A stretch of DNA of 43,355 nucleotides from JBAVEL01 sp049587715. GTDB taxonomy: Bacteria > Bacteroidota > Ignavibacteria > UBA10030 > UBA6906. Both the position numbers and the translations under genes were made by a program. Numbering within the stretch: position 1 is the stretch's first letter; the number at the start of each line of letters is the position of its first letter. The notes beneath the pieces are model-generated. The model was not told where the DNA came from. It ran no database searches and worked only from the letters and a program-made list of their open reading frames with translations. The stretch covers positions 1 through 43,355 of the forward strand of contig JBAVEL010000017.1 in assembly GCA_049587715.1 (NCBI GenBank). The letters run 5' to 3'. Of the stretch, positions 15,568-23,444 are shown piece after piece.

Positions 15568-17109
15568 TCAGTGTTTGAAGTGGCGGATGCCTGTGAATAC
15601 CATCGCAATGTCGTGTGCGTCTGCGGCTGCAATCACCTCCTGATCCCGCACGGAGCCGCCCGGCTGAATCACGGCCGTGGAGCCCGCCCGCACCGCCTCC
15701 AGAAGCCCGTCGGCGAAGGGGAAGAAGGCGTCGGAGGCCGCCGCCGTGCCCCTGAGCTCCAGCCCGGCATCGGCCGCTTTCCGGGCGGCAATGCGGGCGG
15801 AATCCACCCGGGACATCTGTCCGGCCCCGATCCCCACCGTGCGGTCCCCGCGGGCATAGACGATTGCATTGGACTTGACATGGCGGACCACCCGCCAGCC
15901 GAACAGCAGGGCGGATGTCTCCTCCTCGCCGGGATGCCTGCGCGTCACCACGCGGAGATCCTCCTTCCTGAGGAGGGTCCGGTCGGGCTCCTGCACCAGC
16001 ACTCCCCCCGGCACGGTGCGCATCTCAAGGCCCTGATCGGAGGCCGGGTCCCTCACCACGCGCACAAGCCGCCGGTCCTTCTTCTTCCCGAGGAGGGCCA
16101 GCGCCTCCTCCTCGAAGTCGGGAGCCAGGATCACCTCCGTGAAGAGATCGTTCATCCGCCGCGCGGCCGCCGCATCCAGCGGGCGGTTGCATGCAATCAC
16201 CCCGCCGAAGGCCGATACGGGGTCGCAGGCGAGGGCCTTCTCGAAGGCCTCCGCGATGGAGGCGCCGGATCCCACGCCGCAGGGGTTCGTATGTTTGATG
16301 ATGGCGACGGCGGGTTCCTGGAAATCCCGGGCCAGAAGAGCCGCCGCCGCGATGTCGGCGATATTGTTGAAGGAAAGCTCCTTCCCGTGCAGCTTCCGGA
16401 AAACGGATCCGAACTCGCCGTAGAGCGCACCCCGCTGATGCGGGTTCTCCCCGTAGCGGAGATCCTGCTCCTTCGGAAACCTGACATGAAGGCAGCCGGG
16501 GAGGGTGTCCGCATCGCGCCCCGCCCCCTCCAGGTACCGGGAAATGAAGGCGTCATACCCGGCGGTGTGCGCGAACACCTCCCGGGCAAGGGCGAAGCAG
16601 GTGGCCTCCGAGACCGATCCCTCCTCCCGGGTCATCTCCTCCAGGATGGACCCGTACCGGGCGGGGTCCACGATCACGGCCTTGTGCCGGCAGTTCTTGG
16701 CCGCAGCCCGCAGCATGGCGGGCCCGCCGATGTCTATCTGCTCGAGGGCATCCGGGAGTGTCACGCCCGGCCGCTCCACGGTCTGCCGGAACGGATAGAG
16801 GTTCACCGCCAGAAGGTCGATGGGGAGGATGCCGTGCCGCTCCAGCTCGGCCATGTGCCGGGGATTGTCCCCCACGGCCAGGAGCCCGGCATGGATCCGG
16901 GGGTGGAGGGTCTTCACGCGCCCGTCCAGGATCTCGGGGAACCCGGTGAGTTCCGCCACGGGGGTGAGGGGCACGCCCCCCTTGCGGAGCGCCTCGGAGG
17001 TGCCGCCCGTGGAGATGATCTCCACGCCCCGGGCCGCAAGCTCCCGGGCGAAGGCCACCACGCCGGTCTTGTCGGAAACGCTGATGAGGGCTCGCCGAAT
17101 GCGGGGCAC
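15568..17109 (-). CDS. purH: Bifunctional AICAR transformylase / IMP cyclohydrolase PurH
   Basis: The 513-residue protein has an N-terminal MGS-like cyclohydrolase domain (RALISVSDKTGV; GGTSEALRKGGVP) to about residue 195. The transformylase domain follows with KHTNPCGVG (catalytic Lys and His), DPVSAFGGVIACNRP and the C-terminal ASDAFFPFADG. It performs the last two steps of IMP synthesis. The GTG at 17109 is favoured by AGGAG six bases upstream. purN is 12 bases upstream and mreB directly downstream. The purH-mreB linkage is the taxonomic clue used here. Confidence 0.97.
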   Translation of the reverse strand: MPRIRRALISVSDKTGVVAFARELAARGVEIISTGGTSEALRKGGVPLTPVAELTGFPEILDGRVKTLHPRIHAGLLAVGDNPRHMAELERHGILPIDLLAVNLYPFRQTVERPGVTLPDALEQIDIGGPAMLRAAAKNCRHKAVIVDPARYGSILEEMTREEGSVSEATCFALAREVFAHTAGYDAFISRYLEGAGRDADTLPGCLHVRFPKEQDLRYGENPHQRGALYGEFGSVFRKLHGKELSFNNIADIAAAALLARDFQEPAVAIIKHTNPCGVGSGASIAEAFEKALACDPVSAFGGVIACNRPLDAAAARRMNDLFTEVILAPDFEEEALALLGKKKDRRLVRVVRDPASDQGLEMRTVPGGVLVQEPDRTLLRKEDLRVVTRRHPGEEETSALLFGWRVVRHVKSNAIVYARGDRTVGIGAGQMSRVDSARIAARKAADAGLELRGTAAASDAFFPFADGLLEAVRAGSTAVIQPGGSVRDQEVIAAADAHDIAMVFTGIRHFKH

Positions 17110-17121
17110 GGATGCTCCTGG

Positions 17122-17754
17122 TTATGTCGGGCCGGATGCGGCTTCGCAGCCCGCCGCCAGGCGTTGTGCCGCCATCCGTATCGCCTCCGGATAGAGCAGG
17201 TGCTCCGCCTCCAGCACTCTGGATGCCAGCGTCTCGGGAGTGTCCTGGGGCAGCACGGGCACCGTGCGCTGGAGAAGAACGGGGCCGTGATCGTACGACT
17301 CGTCCACCACGTGCACCGTCGCTCCCGAGAACTTCTCTCCCGAGGCCAGCACCGCCTCGTGCACGCGGATCCCGTACATTCCCTCCCCTCCGAAGCGGGG
17401 AAGGAGCGCCGGATGAATGTTCAGGATCCGGCCGCGGTATGCCTCCACCAGCCGCGGGGGAAGCTTCTTCATGTAGCCGGCCAGGATCACAAGGTCGATC
17501 TCCCGGGAGGCGAGTTCCCGAAGGGTCCGGTCCCAGAGCTCCTGCTCGCCTCCGCAGGATGCGCGGCTCAGATGCAGGGCGGGGATCCCGTGTGTGCGCG
17601 CCGTCTCCAGGATGCCCGCCCCCGAGTTGTTGCTCATGACCAGAGAGACCCGCACCCCGGGGAGAGTCCCCCCGTGCATCGCCTCCAGAATCGCACCGAA
17701 GTTGGACCCGCGGCCCGATCCCAGGACCGCCAGATGCAGCAAGCGAGTCAACAA
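17122..17754 (-). CDS. purN: Phosphoribosylglycinamide formyltransferase PurN
   Basis: The protein has the formyl-transferase fold motifs LAVLGSGRGSNF at the start, then NIHPALLP with the catalytic Asn and His and DESYDHGPVLLQ with the catalytic Asp. No ATG fits. I chose TTG at 17754, which has GAGG eight bases upstream and gives 210 residues, close to the 212 of E. coli PurN. Another TTG at 17796 would add 14 residues of poor match. It transfers a formyl group from 10-formyl-THF to GAR. It precedes purH and lies about 70 bases after the LD-carboxypeptidase gene. Confidence 0.93.
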   Translation of the reverse strand: MLTRLLHLAVLGSGRGSNFGAILEAMHGGTLPGVRVSLVMSNNSGAGILETARTHGIPALHLSRASCGGEQELWDRTLRELASREIDLVILAGYMKKLPPRLVEAYRGRILNIHPALLPRFGGEGMYGIRVHEAVLASGEKFSGATVHVVDESYDHGPVLLQRTVPVLPQDTPETLASRVLEAEHLLYPEAIRMAAQRLAAGCEAASGPT

Positions 17755-17827
17755 CTTAGGGGCCTCATGGACTCGCAAAGTTAAGAGGAATTCCAAAGAG
17801 AGTCAACAAAACCGGGGTATCGGGCAC

Positions 17828-18769
17828 TCAGGAGACGGCCGCCTCCAGGAGCTCCAGCTTCCCCCGGCCGGCGTCCATCCGTGCGGTGATGCCGATGGGG
17901 AGGGTGATCTTGGTGCGGATGTGCCCGAAGGGGAGCCCGGAGAGGAACGGCACTCCCAGCCGGGAGGCCGTCTCGGCCAGGACATCCTCCAGACTCAGGC
18001 TGGGACGGGTCCTGTCGCGGGGCGAGCAGTCGGTGAAGCGGCCCGCCAGACATCCCCGTGCCCGAGCCAGGACCCCCGCCGTGGCAAGGTGGTTGAGCAT
18101 CCGGTCGATCCGGTAGGGCTCCTCCCCCACCTCCTCGAAGAAGAGAATGGCATCCCCCAGGCGGGGCATGAACGGAGTCCCGAGGAGGGAAACAAGGAGG
18201 GAGAGGTTTCCCCCGATGAGCCGTCCTGCCGTGCGCCCGCCGTGGAGAGGGGTGGGACGGCTCGACGGGGGAAGGCGGAGGAGACCCGGTCTCCTTCCCG
18301 AGGTGAGCATCCGCCAGAGGGATTCCTCCGTGGCGCGATCGGGGGAGCCGGCAAGGTCCGAGACCAGCATCGGTCCGTGGAATGTCACGAGATGGCACTT
18401 CCTCCAGAGGGCAAGCTGAAGGGCGGTGAGGTCGCTGAAGCCCACCAGGATCTTGGGATTGCGCGCAAGGAGCCGCCAGTCGAGAAGCCGGAGGAGGCGC
18501 CCCGCTCCGTACCCTCCGCGGAGCGCCATGACGGCCCTGACTCTTCCGTCGGCGAACATGGCGTGCAGGTCCTCTGCCCGCTCCTCGTCTCCCCCCGCCA
18601 GATAACCGTGCACCCTGCAGGTGTGGCGTCCCACCGCCACCCGGTACCCCAGCCGCTCCAGGTAGCGCACTCCCCGCTCCACCTTCCCCGTATCCAGCAC
18701 CGGCCCCGAGGGCGCCACGATGCCCACCAGGTCCCCCTTCCTCAGGCGCTCGGGCTTGACGACGCGCAT
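17828..18769 (-). CDS. LD-carboxypeptidase, S66 (LdcA/MccF) family
   Basis: The 313-residue cytosolic protein begins KGDLVGIVAPSGP, typical of S66 peptidases. It has the nucleophile Ser112 in VGFSDLTAL, a Glu-rich loop FFEEVGEEPYRIDRM with the catalytic Glu, and the catalytic His in GLPFGHIRTK. LdcA trims the terminal D-Ala from tetrapeptides during wall recycling, and MccF relatives inactivate microcin C. The neighbouring wall genes favour the recycling role. A strong GGAGAGGAG site precedes the ATG. It is the first gene of the minus-strand core block and is divergent from nfnAB. Confidence 0.93.
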   Translation of the reverse strand: MRVVKPERLRKGDLVGIVAPSGPVLDTGKVERGVRYLERLGYRVAVGRHTCRVHGYLAGGDEERAEDLHAMFADGRVRAVMALRGGYGAGRLLRLLDWRLLARNPKILVGFSDLTALQLALWRKCHLVTFHGPMLVSDLAGSPDRATEESLWRMLTSGRRPGLLRLPPSSRPTPLHGGRTAGRLIGGNLSLLVSLLGTPFMPRLGDAILFFEEVGEEPYRIDRMLNHLATAGVLARARGCLAGRFTDCSPRDRTRPSLSLEDVLAETASRLGVPFLSGLPFGHIRTKITLPIGITARMDAGRGKLELLEAAVS

Positions 18770-18943
18770 GGCGGCTCTCCTCTCCTTTGCGCCGGCACAG
18801 GAGTTCCCTCTCCGGCGCGGAAGGCCAAGATAGGGAACTTGCCCACGGAGTCAAGGGCCTCCCAACTTTGCGAAAAACCTTGCTGGGGGTGGGAAGACCC
18901 CCGTGTGCACCCCTCCCCCGCGGGGGATGGCGCAATCGTGTGG

Positions 18944-18959
18944 TGGCATACAGCTTGCA
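18944..18959 (+). promoter_or_regulatory. Sigma-54 (RpoN) promoter for nfnAB
   Basis: TGGCATACAGCTTGCA matches the -24/-12 consensus TGGCACRNNNNTTGCW at all but one position (C to T at the sixth), with exact GG-to-GC spacing. The start of transcription would fall near 18970, giving a leader of about 33 bases. An AGGGGAGG ribosome site (18991-18998) follows in that leader, then the GTG at 19003. No enhancer-binding activator is encoded in the window. Upstream GC-rich palindromes (about 18884-18928) could hold its site. Confidence 0.65.
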
Positions 18960-19002
18960 GCTTCTTGGGCGACCAAAACCGGCCCACATCAGGGGAGGCA
19001 CC

Positions 19003-19857
19003 GTGTACCCCATTCTGCAGAAGGAAATGCTCGCCCCCACCCTCGGGAAGTTCGTCCTCAGGGCCCCGTTCATCGCCCGGAAGCGCCGGGCCGGGAACTT
19101 CGTGATGCTCCGCGTGGTGGAGTCGGGGGAGCGCATCCCCCTCACGATCGTGGACGGGGATCCGGAAGCGGGCACCATCACCCTCATCGTCCAGGCCATC
19201 GGAAAGACCACCCGGCTCCTCATGACAAAGAACGCGGGGGATGCCGTGCCGGATGTGGTGGGGCCCCTGGGGAACCCCACCCCCATCGAGAACCACGGGA
19301 TCGTGGTGTGCGTGGGCGGAGGGGTGGGCACCGCGGAGCTGCTTCCGATCGCGCGGGCACTCCGGGAGGCGGGAAACACGATTATCGCCATCATCGGGGG
19401 AAGAACACACGAGCTGGTGATCCTGGAGGAGGAAATGGGAAGCGTGTCCCGGGAGGTGATCGTCACCACCGATGACGGCAGCCGGGGACGGCGGGGAATC
19501 GTGACCGATCCGCTGGCGGAGCTGCTGCGGGGGAAAGAGACGATCGGCGCGGTCTATGCCATCGGCCCGCTCCCCATGATGCGGGCGGTGGCGGATCTCA
19601 CGCGCAGCACGGGCGTGAAGACCCTTGTCAGTCTGAATGCCATCATGATCGACGGGACGGGGATGTGCGGCGGGTGCCGGGTGACCGTGGGGGGCCGGAT
19701 GAAGTTTGCCTGCGTGGACGGGCCGGAGTTCGACGCGCACACGGTGGACTTCGATGAGCTCATCATGCGCAACCGCACCTACCGGGAGGAGGAGATGGTG
19801 GCGGACCGTCTTCTGAAAGACCATGAGTGCCGTCTGCAGAAGGAGCTTCCCGCATGA
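19003..19857 (+). CDS. nfnA: NfnA: FAD/2Fe-2S subunit of NADH-dependent ferredoxin:NADP oxidoreductase (SudB-like)
   Basis: From the GTG at 19003, preceded by AGGGGAGG, the protein has 284 residues. It has a ferredoxin-reductase FAD domain (about 1-95), a nucleotide domain beginning IVVCVGGGVGTAELLP, and near the C-terminus the unusual [2Fe-2S] ligand set Asp217-x4-Cys222-x2-Cys225-x11-Cys237. The Asp replaces the first Cys of the PyrK pattern, as known for NfnA. The complex couples NADH, NADPH and ferredoxin by flavin bifurcation; homologues are also called sulfide dehydrogenase subunit B. It overlaps nfnB by four bases. Control by sigma-54 is suggested by the upstream promoter. Confidence 0.93.
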   Translation: MYPILQKEMLAPTLGKFVLRAPFIARKRRAGNFVMLRVVESGERIPLTIVDGDPEAGTITLIVQAIGKTTRLLMTKNAGDAVPDVVGPLGNPTPIENHGIVVCVGGGVGTAELLPIARALREAGNTIIAIIGGRTHELVILEEEMGSVSREVIVTTDDGSRGRRGIVTDPLAELLRGKETIGAVYAIGPLPMMRAVADLTRSTGVKTLVSLNAIMIDGTGMCGGCRVTVGGRMKFACVDGPEFDAHTVDFDELIMRNRTYREEEMVADRLLKDHECRLQKELPA

Positions 19858-21293
19858 CCACGCCCCACGCGCTGAAGCCGTCGGAGAGAATGAAGATCCC
19901 CCGGCAGGAGTCCATCGAGCAGGATCCGTCGGAGCGCTCCCACAACTTCCAGGAGGTCTCCTTCGGCCTGGACGAGGAACGGGCCCTGGTGGAGGTGCAG
20001 CGCTGCCTGGAGTGCAAGAACGCCGTCTGCATCGAGGGCTGCCCCGTGCGGGTGGACATCCGAAGCTTCCTCCAGCTCATGATGGCCAGGGACTTTGTGG
20101 GAGCCGTTCGGAAGATCCGGGAGGCCAACTACCTGCCGGCCATCTGCGGGCGGGTCTGTCCGCAGGAGGAGCAGTGCGAGGCGGTCTGTACCATGGGGAA
20201 GAAGCACCCCTCGGTGGCCATCGGCAAGCTGGAGCGTTTTGCGGCTGATTATGAGATCGAGCACAACCTCTACACGGTCCCCCCGCCGGCGCCGAAGCGC
20301 CCCGGGAAGGTGGCCGTGGTGGGCTCGGGACCCTCGGGCCTCACCTGCGCGGCCGAGCTGGCCCGGCTGGGATACGGGGTCTCCATCTTCGAGGCGCTCC
20401 ATGCCACGGGAGGAGTGTTGCGGTACGGGATTCCGGAGTTCCGCCTTCCCCGGAAGATCCTGGACCTGGAAGTGGGGCGGGTTCAGGAGCTGGGGGTGGA
20501 GATCTACACAAACTTCGTGGTGGGGCGCACAGCCACCATCGACGAGCTCTTCGACGAGTGGGGGTTCGGCGCCCTGTACCTGGCCACGGGGGCCGGCACC
20601 CCCAACTTCATGGACATTCCCGGGGAGAGCCTGAGCGGCGTCTACTCCGCCAACGAGTTCCTGACCCGCGTGAACCTGATGAAGGCCTACCGATTCCCCG
20701 ACGCCGACACCCCGGTGCGGGTGGGGAAGGCCGTGGCCGTCATCGGCGGGGGCAACACGGCCATGGACGCCGTGCGCACCTCCAAGCGTCTGGGGGCGGA
20801 GCGGGCCTACCTGGTGTACCGGCGCTCCCGCCGGGAGATGCCGGCCCGGCAGGAGGAGATCCACCATGCGGAGGAGGAGGGGATCGAGTTCCACCTTCTC
20901 ACCAATCCGGTCCGGATCCTCGGGGACGCAAAGGGGTGGGTGCGCGGCATGGAGTGCCAGAAGATGGCCCTGGGGGAGCCGGACGAGTCGGGGCGGTGCA
21001 GGCCCGTGGCCGTCGAGGGCTCGGAGTTCGTGCTGGATGTACAGACGGTGATCGAAGCCATCGGGCAGCAGCCCAACCCCATCATTCAGGCCACCACGCC
21101 CGGGCTCCGCACGGGAAAGAAGGGAGTGGTGGCGGTGGACGATCGCCAGGGGACCAGCCGCTCCGGCATCTTCGCCGGAGGGGATCTGGCCAGAGGCGGG
21201 GCGACGGTGATCCTGGCGATGCGCGACGGCAAGATTGCCGCCGAATCCATCCACGCCTATCTGGAGGAGAAGGCCCGGGCGGCGGGGTCCTGA
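19854..21293 (+). CDS. nfnB: NfnB: glutamate synthase small subunit-like flavoprotein (SudA-like)
   Basis: The 479-residue protein carries two N-terminal cysteine groups for [4Fe-4S] clusters (Cys51, 54, 59, 63 and Cys98, 102, 108, 112). An FAD motif VVGSGPSGLTCAAELARLG and an NADPH motif VIGGGNTAMDAVRTSKRLG follow. The closing FAD segment is GIFAGGDLARGGATVILAM. GltD-type proteins of amino-acid synthesis look alike, but no glutamate synthase large subunit is present. The coupled NfnA partner makes NfnB the better call. The ATG at 19854 lies inside the nfnA stop (ATGA). Confidence 0.93.
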   Translation: MTTPHALKPSERMKIPRQESIEQDPSERSHNFQEVSFGLDEERALVEVQRCLECKNAVCIEGCPVRVDIRSFLQLMMARDFVGAVRKIREANYLPAICGRVCPQEEQCEAVCTMGKKHPSVAIGKLERFAADYEIEHNLYTVPPPAPKRPGKVAVVGSGPSGLTCAAELARLGYGVSIFEALHATGGVLRYGIPEFRLPRKILDLEVGRVQELGVEIYTNFVVGRTATIDELFDEWGFGALYLATGAGTPNFMDIPGESLSGVYSANEFLTRVNLMKAYRFPDADTPVRVGKAVAVIGGGNTAMDAVRTSKRLGAERAYLVYRRSRREMPARQEEIHHAEEEGIEFHLLTNPVRILGDAKGWVRGMECQKMALGEPDESGRCRPVAVEGSEFVLDVQTVIEAIGQQPNPIIQATTPGLRTGKKGVVAVDDRQGTSRSGIFAGGDLARGGATVILAMRDGKIAAESIHAYLEEKARAAGS

Positions 21294-21302
21294 GGAGGCG
21301 CC

Positions 21303-21668
21303 TCAGTTCGCCGGTCCGGCGAGCAGCTCCTCCTCCACCGCCTGCTTCAAGGCCTGCTTGGCCAGGGCACCCGCGGCCATCTTGGGGGGGCCCGAGGTGG
21401 GAACAAACAGCAGGGAGGGGATGCTCCGGATGCCGAACGCCCCCGCCAGCTCCTGCTCCTCGTCGGTGTTGACCTTGTAGAAGCGGACCTTCCCCTCGTA
21501 CTCCCTGGACAGCTCGTCGATGACGGGTCCCACCATCCGGCACGGGCCGCACCAGGGCGCCCAGAAGTCCACCACGCAGGGGAGGTCCCCCTCGAACTTC
21601 CACTCCTTGTGAACCTCGTAGTTGAAGACCTTCTTCAGGAATTCATCCTTCGTCAGATGCTCGGCCAT
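21303..21668 (-). CDS. trxA: Thioredoxin
   Basis: The 121-residue protein has the FWAPWCGPC active site (Cys40, Cys43), the conserved VNTDEEQELAGAFGIRSIPSLL with cis-proline, and an extra Cys31 just before the active strand. No signal peptide is present, so it acts in the cytosol as a disulfide reductase. As the last gene of the sulfur/redox cluster it may reduce rhodanese- or DUF302-linked persulfides. GGAG lies just upstream of the ATG. It converges with nfnB nine bases away. Confidence 0.94.
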   Translation of the reverse strand: MAEHLTKDEFLKKVFNYEVHKEWKFEGDLPCVVDFWAPWCGPCRMVGPVIDELSREYEGKVRFYKVNTDEEQELAGAFGIRSIPSLLFVPTSGPPKMAAGALAKQALKQAVEEELLAGPAN

Positions 21669-21701
21669 ACGGCTCCGTTCCTTTCGCGTGTTCGTTGAGA
21701 A

Positions 21702-22088
21702 TCAGCTCATGCCGCGGATCACCCGCTCCAGCCGCGCACGCACCTGCTCGGCCACCGGGCGGAGGGAGGGATTGTCCACCACCGCCGTCATGACCATGGG
21801 GTCGAAGGCGGCCACGGCGGTCCTGCCCTCCTTTTCATAGACGATCACGTTGCACGGAAGCAGGAGCCCCAGCTCCTCCTCCGCCTGGAGGGCCCGGAGG
21901 GCGAGGGGCGGGTTGCAGGCCCCCAGGATCACGTACTTCCGGAAGTCCGCTCCCAGCTTCTTCTTCATGGTCTCCTGCACATCGATGGTGGTGAGCACCC
22001 CGAACTCCTCCTTCCGGAGCTCCTCGGTCACCCGCACCAGCGCCTCCTCGAAGGGAAGGTCCACCGTTGTGGCAATGCCGTATTGCAT
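21702..22088 (-). CDS. DUF302 family protein
   Basis: The 128-residue protein begins with TTVDLPFEEALVRVTEELRKEEFGVLTTIDV, cut here by turns, and has the conserved central stretch ILGACNPPLALRAL with a single Cys. It continues with LLPCNVIVYEK. These are DUF302 hallmarks. The family is of unknown biochemistry but is often found beside rhodanese, YeeE and thioredoxin genes, which fits this cluster. AAAGGA is seven bases before the ATG. A role in sulfur carrier chemistry is inferred from context only. Confidence 0.88.
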   Translation of the reverse strand: MQYGIATTVDLPFEEALVRVTEELRKEEFGVLTTIDVQETMKKKLGADFRKYVILGACNPPLALRALQAEEELGLLLPCNVIVYEKEGRTAVAAFDPMVMTAVVDNPSLRPVAEQVRARLERVIRGMS

Positions 22089-22107
22089 AAAGGGTCCTTT
22101 CGGTGTG

Positions 22108-22296
22108 TCAGCGCCAGGCGGCGAGGCCGCCCAGCACCGCCCCGTAGAGCGTGCTCATCCAGGGGTTGCTCGTGATGGGGCAGGCCCCGGTCCGGCAGCC
22201 CACAAACTTGTAGAAGGCGTATCCCAGCACCGCCCCCAGGGCCACCGCTCCGATCCGCACCATCCACGCCGTCAGCGTGGTTCCGTGAGGTTCCAC
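22108..22296 (-). CDS. DUF6132 family small membrane protein
   Basis: The 62-residue protein has two hydrophobic segments (about 13-30 and 46-60) around a Cys-containing loop CRTGACPITSNPWMSTLYG. This is the pattern I know as DUF6132, small proteins found near rhodanese and YeeE-type genes. The loop cysteines resemble the CPGTG-like motif of the YeeE sulfur transporter, suggesting a related small transporter or membrane anchor. The GTG start at 22296 is supported by GGAGG nine bases upstream and overlaps the rhodanese gene by 25 bases. Confidence 0.75.
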   Translation of the reverse strand: MEPHGTTLTAWMVRIGAVALGAVLGYAFYKFVGCRTGACPITSNPWMSTLYGAVLGGLAAWR

Positions 22297-22661
22297 TCGG
22301 CCATGCCTCCTCTCATGTTGGATGCGGAGTATCCCAGTTGCCTGAGCAGCACCGCGGCCGAGAGACTCCTGCTCCCCGTCTGGCAGAAACAGATGATCTC
22401 ACGGCCCTTGTGGCGGGCGAGCTCCTCTGAGCGGCGGCGCAGCTCGTGGAGGGGGATGTGGATGGATCCCTTGATGGAGCTCCGCTCCCGTTCCCGGGCG
22501 GTGCGCACATCCAGAAGCAGCGCCCCGTCCTTCTGCCGCACCAGCACGGCGGCTTCGGCGGGGGAGTGCTGCCTCACGGCGCGGAGCCGGAGGAGCCGGC
22601 GGAGATACCAGACGAGCGCCAGCCCCAGCAGCCCGTAGGCCAGAATCTGTCCTTCGCTCAT
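22272..22661 (-). CDS. Membrane-anchored rhodanese-like sulfurtransferase
   Basis: An N-terminal hydrophobic segment (ILAYGLLGLALVWYL, about 6-20) anchors a single rhodanese domain. LLLDVRTARERERSSIKGSIHIP and the six-residue active loop with Cys93 (CQTGSR) are intact, and the fold closes with LGYSASNMRGGMAEW. It should transfer sulfane sulfur at the cytosolic face. It begins ten bases after the zinc-ribbon gene and overlaps the DUF6132 gene, so the two are probably co-translated. It contrasts with the Cys-less rhodanese domain fused to YeeE upstream. Confidence 0.9.
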   Translation of the reverse strand: MSEGQILAYGLLGLALVWYLRRLLRLRAVRQHSPAEAAVLVRQKDGALLLDVRTARERERSSIKGSIHIPLHELRRRSEELARHKGREIICFCQTGSRSLSAAVLLRQLGYSASNMRGGMAEWNLTEPR

Positions 22662-22671
22662 GGGCGGGCTC

Positions 22672-22905
22672 TCAGTTCAGTCCGCAGGAGCCGCCTCCGC
22701 AGCATCCCCCGAACTCGGGGGAACAGCCGCCGGAGGGTTCGGAGGAAGAGCGTCCTCCCTTCGCCACGTTCGGAGCCGAGAGCAGCCGCACATGCTCCCG
22801 CGCGCCGCAGGAGGGGCAGAGCACGTCCTCCGCAACCTCGCGTACCTTGTGAAAGACGTCATACACCGTGCCGCACTTCCGGCACTGGTAGTCATAAGTC
22901 GGCAT
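22672..22905 (-). CDS. FmdB-like zinc-ribbon protein with Cys-Gly tail
   Basis: The 77-residue protein starts MPTYDYQCRKCG and has the second Cys pair LCPSCG, the FmdB/CxxC_CxxC_SSSS zinc ribbon. Beyond the ribbon is an unusual tail, SGGCSPEFGGCCGGGSCGLN, with four cysteines. FmdB proteins are thought to be regulatory or metal-binding, with no settled function. In this sulfur cluster the tail could bind metal or persulfide. GGGGAG lies eight bases upstream of the ATG. Confidence 0.85.
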   Translation of the reverse strand: MPTYDYQCRKCGTVYDVFHKVREVAEDVLCPSCGAREHVRLLSAPNVAKGGRSSSEPSGGCSPEFGGCCGGGSCGLN

Positions 22906-22950
22906 GGCCGCAGCTCCCCTGTTCGTGGGTGGTTGGGTTTCTGATTCCGT

Positions 22951-23391
22951 TCAGGCCGTCTCCCCCGTGGAGGGGACGATCCGGTAGGAGTGCGTGATCG
23001 TCACCGTCGGCTTCAGCATGGCGGAGACGGAGCAATAGGTGGACGTGGAAAGCTGGATGGCCCGCTCCACATCCGCCGGGGAAATGTTGTCGCCGTGGAA
23101 GACGTACTCCAGGTGGATCTCGGTGAAGATCCTGGGGTGCTCCTCCCGTTCCCGGCCCGTGACCTTCATCTCGAATGCGTCCACGGGAACGCGCTTCTTC
23201 TTCAGGATGGTCACCACGTCGCTGGCGGTGCAGCCCGCCAGGGCCATGAGCACCAGCTCCTTGGGGCGGGACCCCGCGTTCATCCCCCCGAAATCCTCAG
23301 GCCCGTCCATGGATACCCAGTGGTTGGAATCGCTCTTGGCGGCAAATGATATACCCTGAATCTGCCTCAGAATAGCCGTTTTTGTTCCCAT
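22951..23391 (-). CDS. OsmC family peroxiredoxin-like protein
   Basis: The ATG at 23391 has AAAGGA six bases upstream and gives 146 residues. OsmC/Ohr cysteines are present: Cys54 in LAGCTASDVV and Cys120 in STYCSVSAML. The sequence is closest to the YhfA-type branch (KELVLMALAGC) rather than classical Ohr. Such proteins reduce organic hydroperoxides or handle sulfane sulfur. Its place between the heme protein gene and the zinc-ribbon gene suggests reactive-sulfur or peroxide defence. The longer frame from 23427 lacks a ribosome site. Confidence 0.9.
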   Translation of the reverse strand: MGTKTAILRQIQGISFAAKSDSNHWVSMDGPEDFGGMNAGSRPKELVLMALAGCTASDVVTILKKKRVPVDAFEMKVTGREREEHPRIFTEIHLEYVFHGDNISPADVERAIQLSTSTYCSVSAMLKPTVTITHSYRIVPSTGETA

Positions 23392-23444
23392 GCGGGTTCC
23401 TTTGAAAGTGGCACTCGTTAGATGCAAGCGGGGGGGCTTCGGGG

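Noticed and set aside
14347..17784. Plus-strand open frame of over 1100 codons across mreB, purH and purN
   Set aside because: Three well-known genes occupy the other strand and the frame crosses their boundaries; composition is that of a shadow frame.
19854..21293. Glutamate synthase small subunit (GltD)
   Set aside because: No large subunit gene is present, and the coupled NfnA-like partner with its Asp-Cys3 cluster motif supports NfnB.
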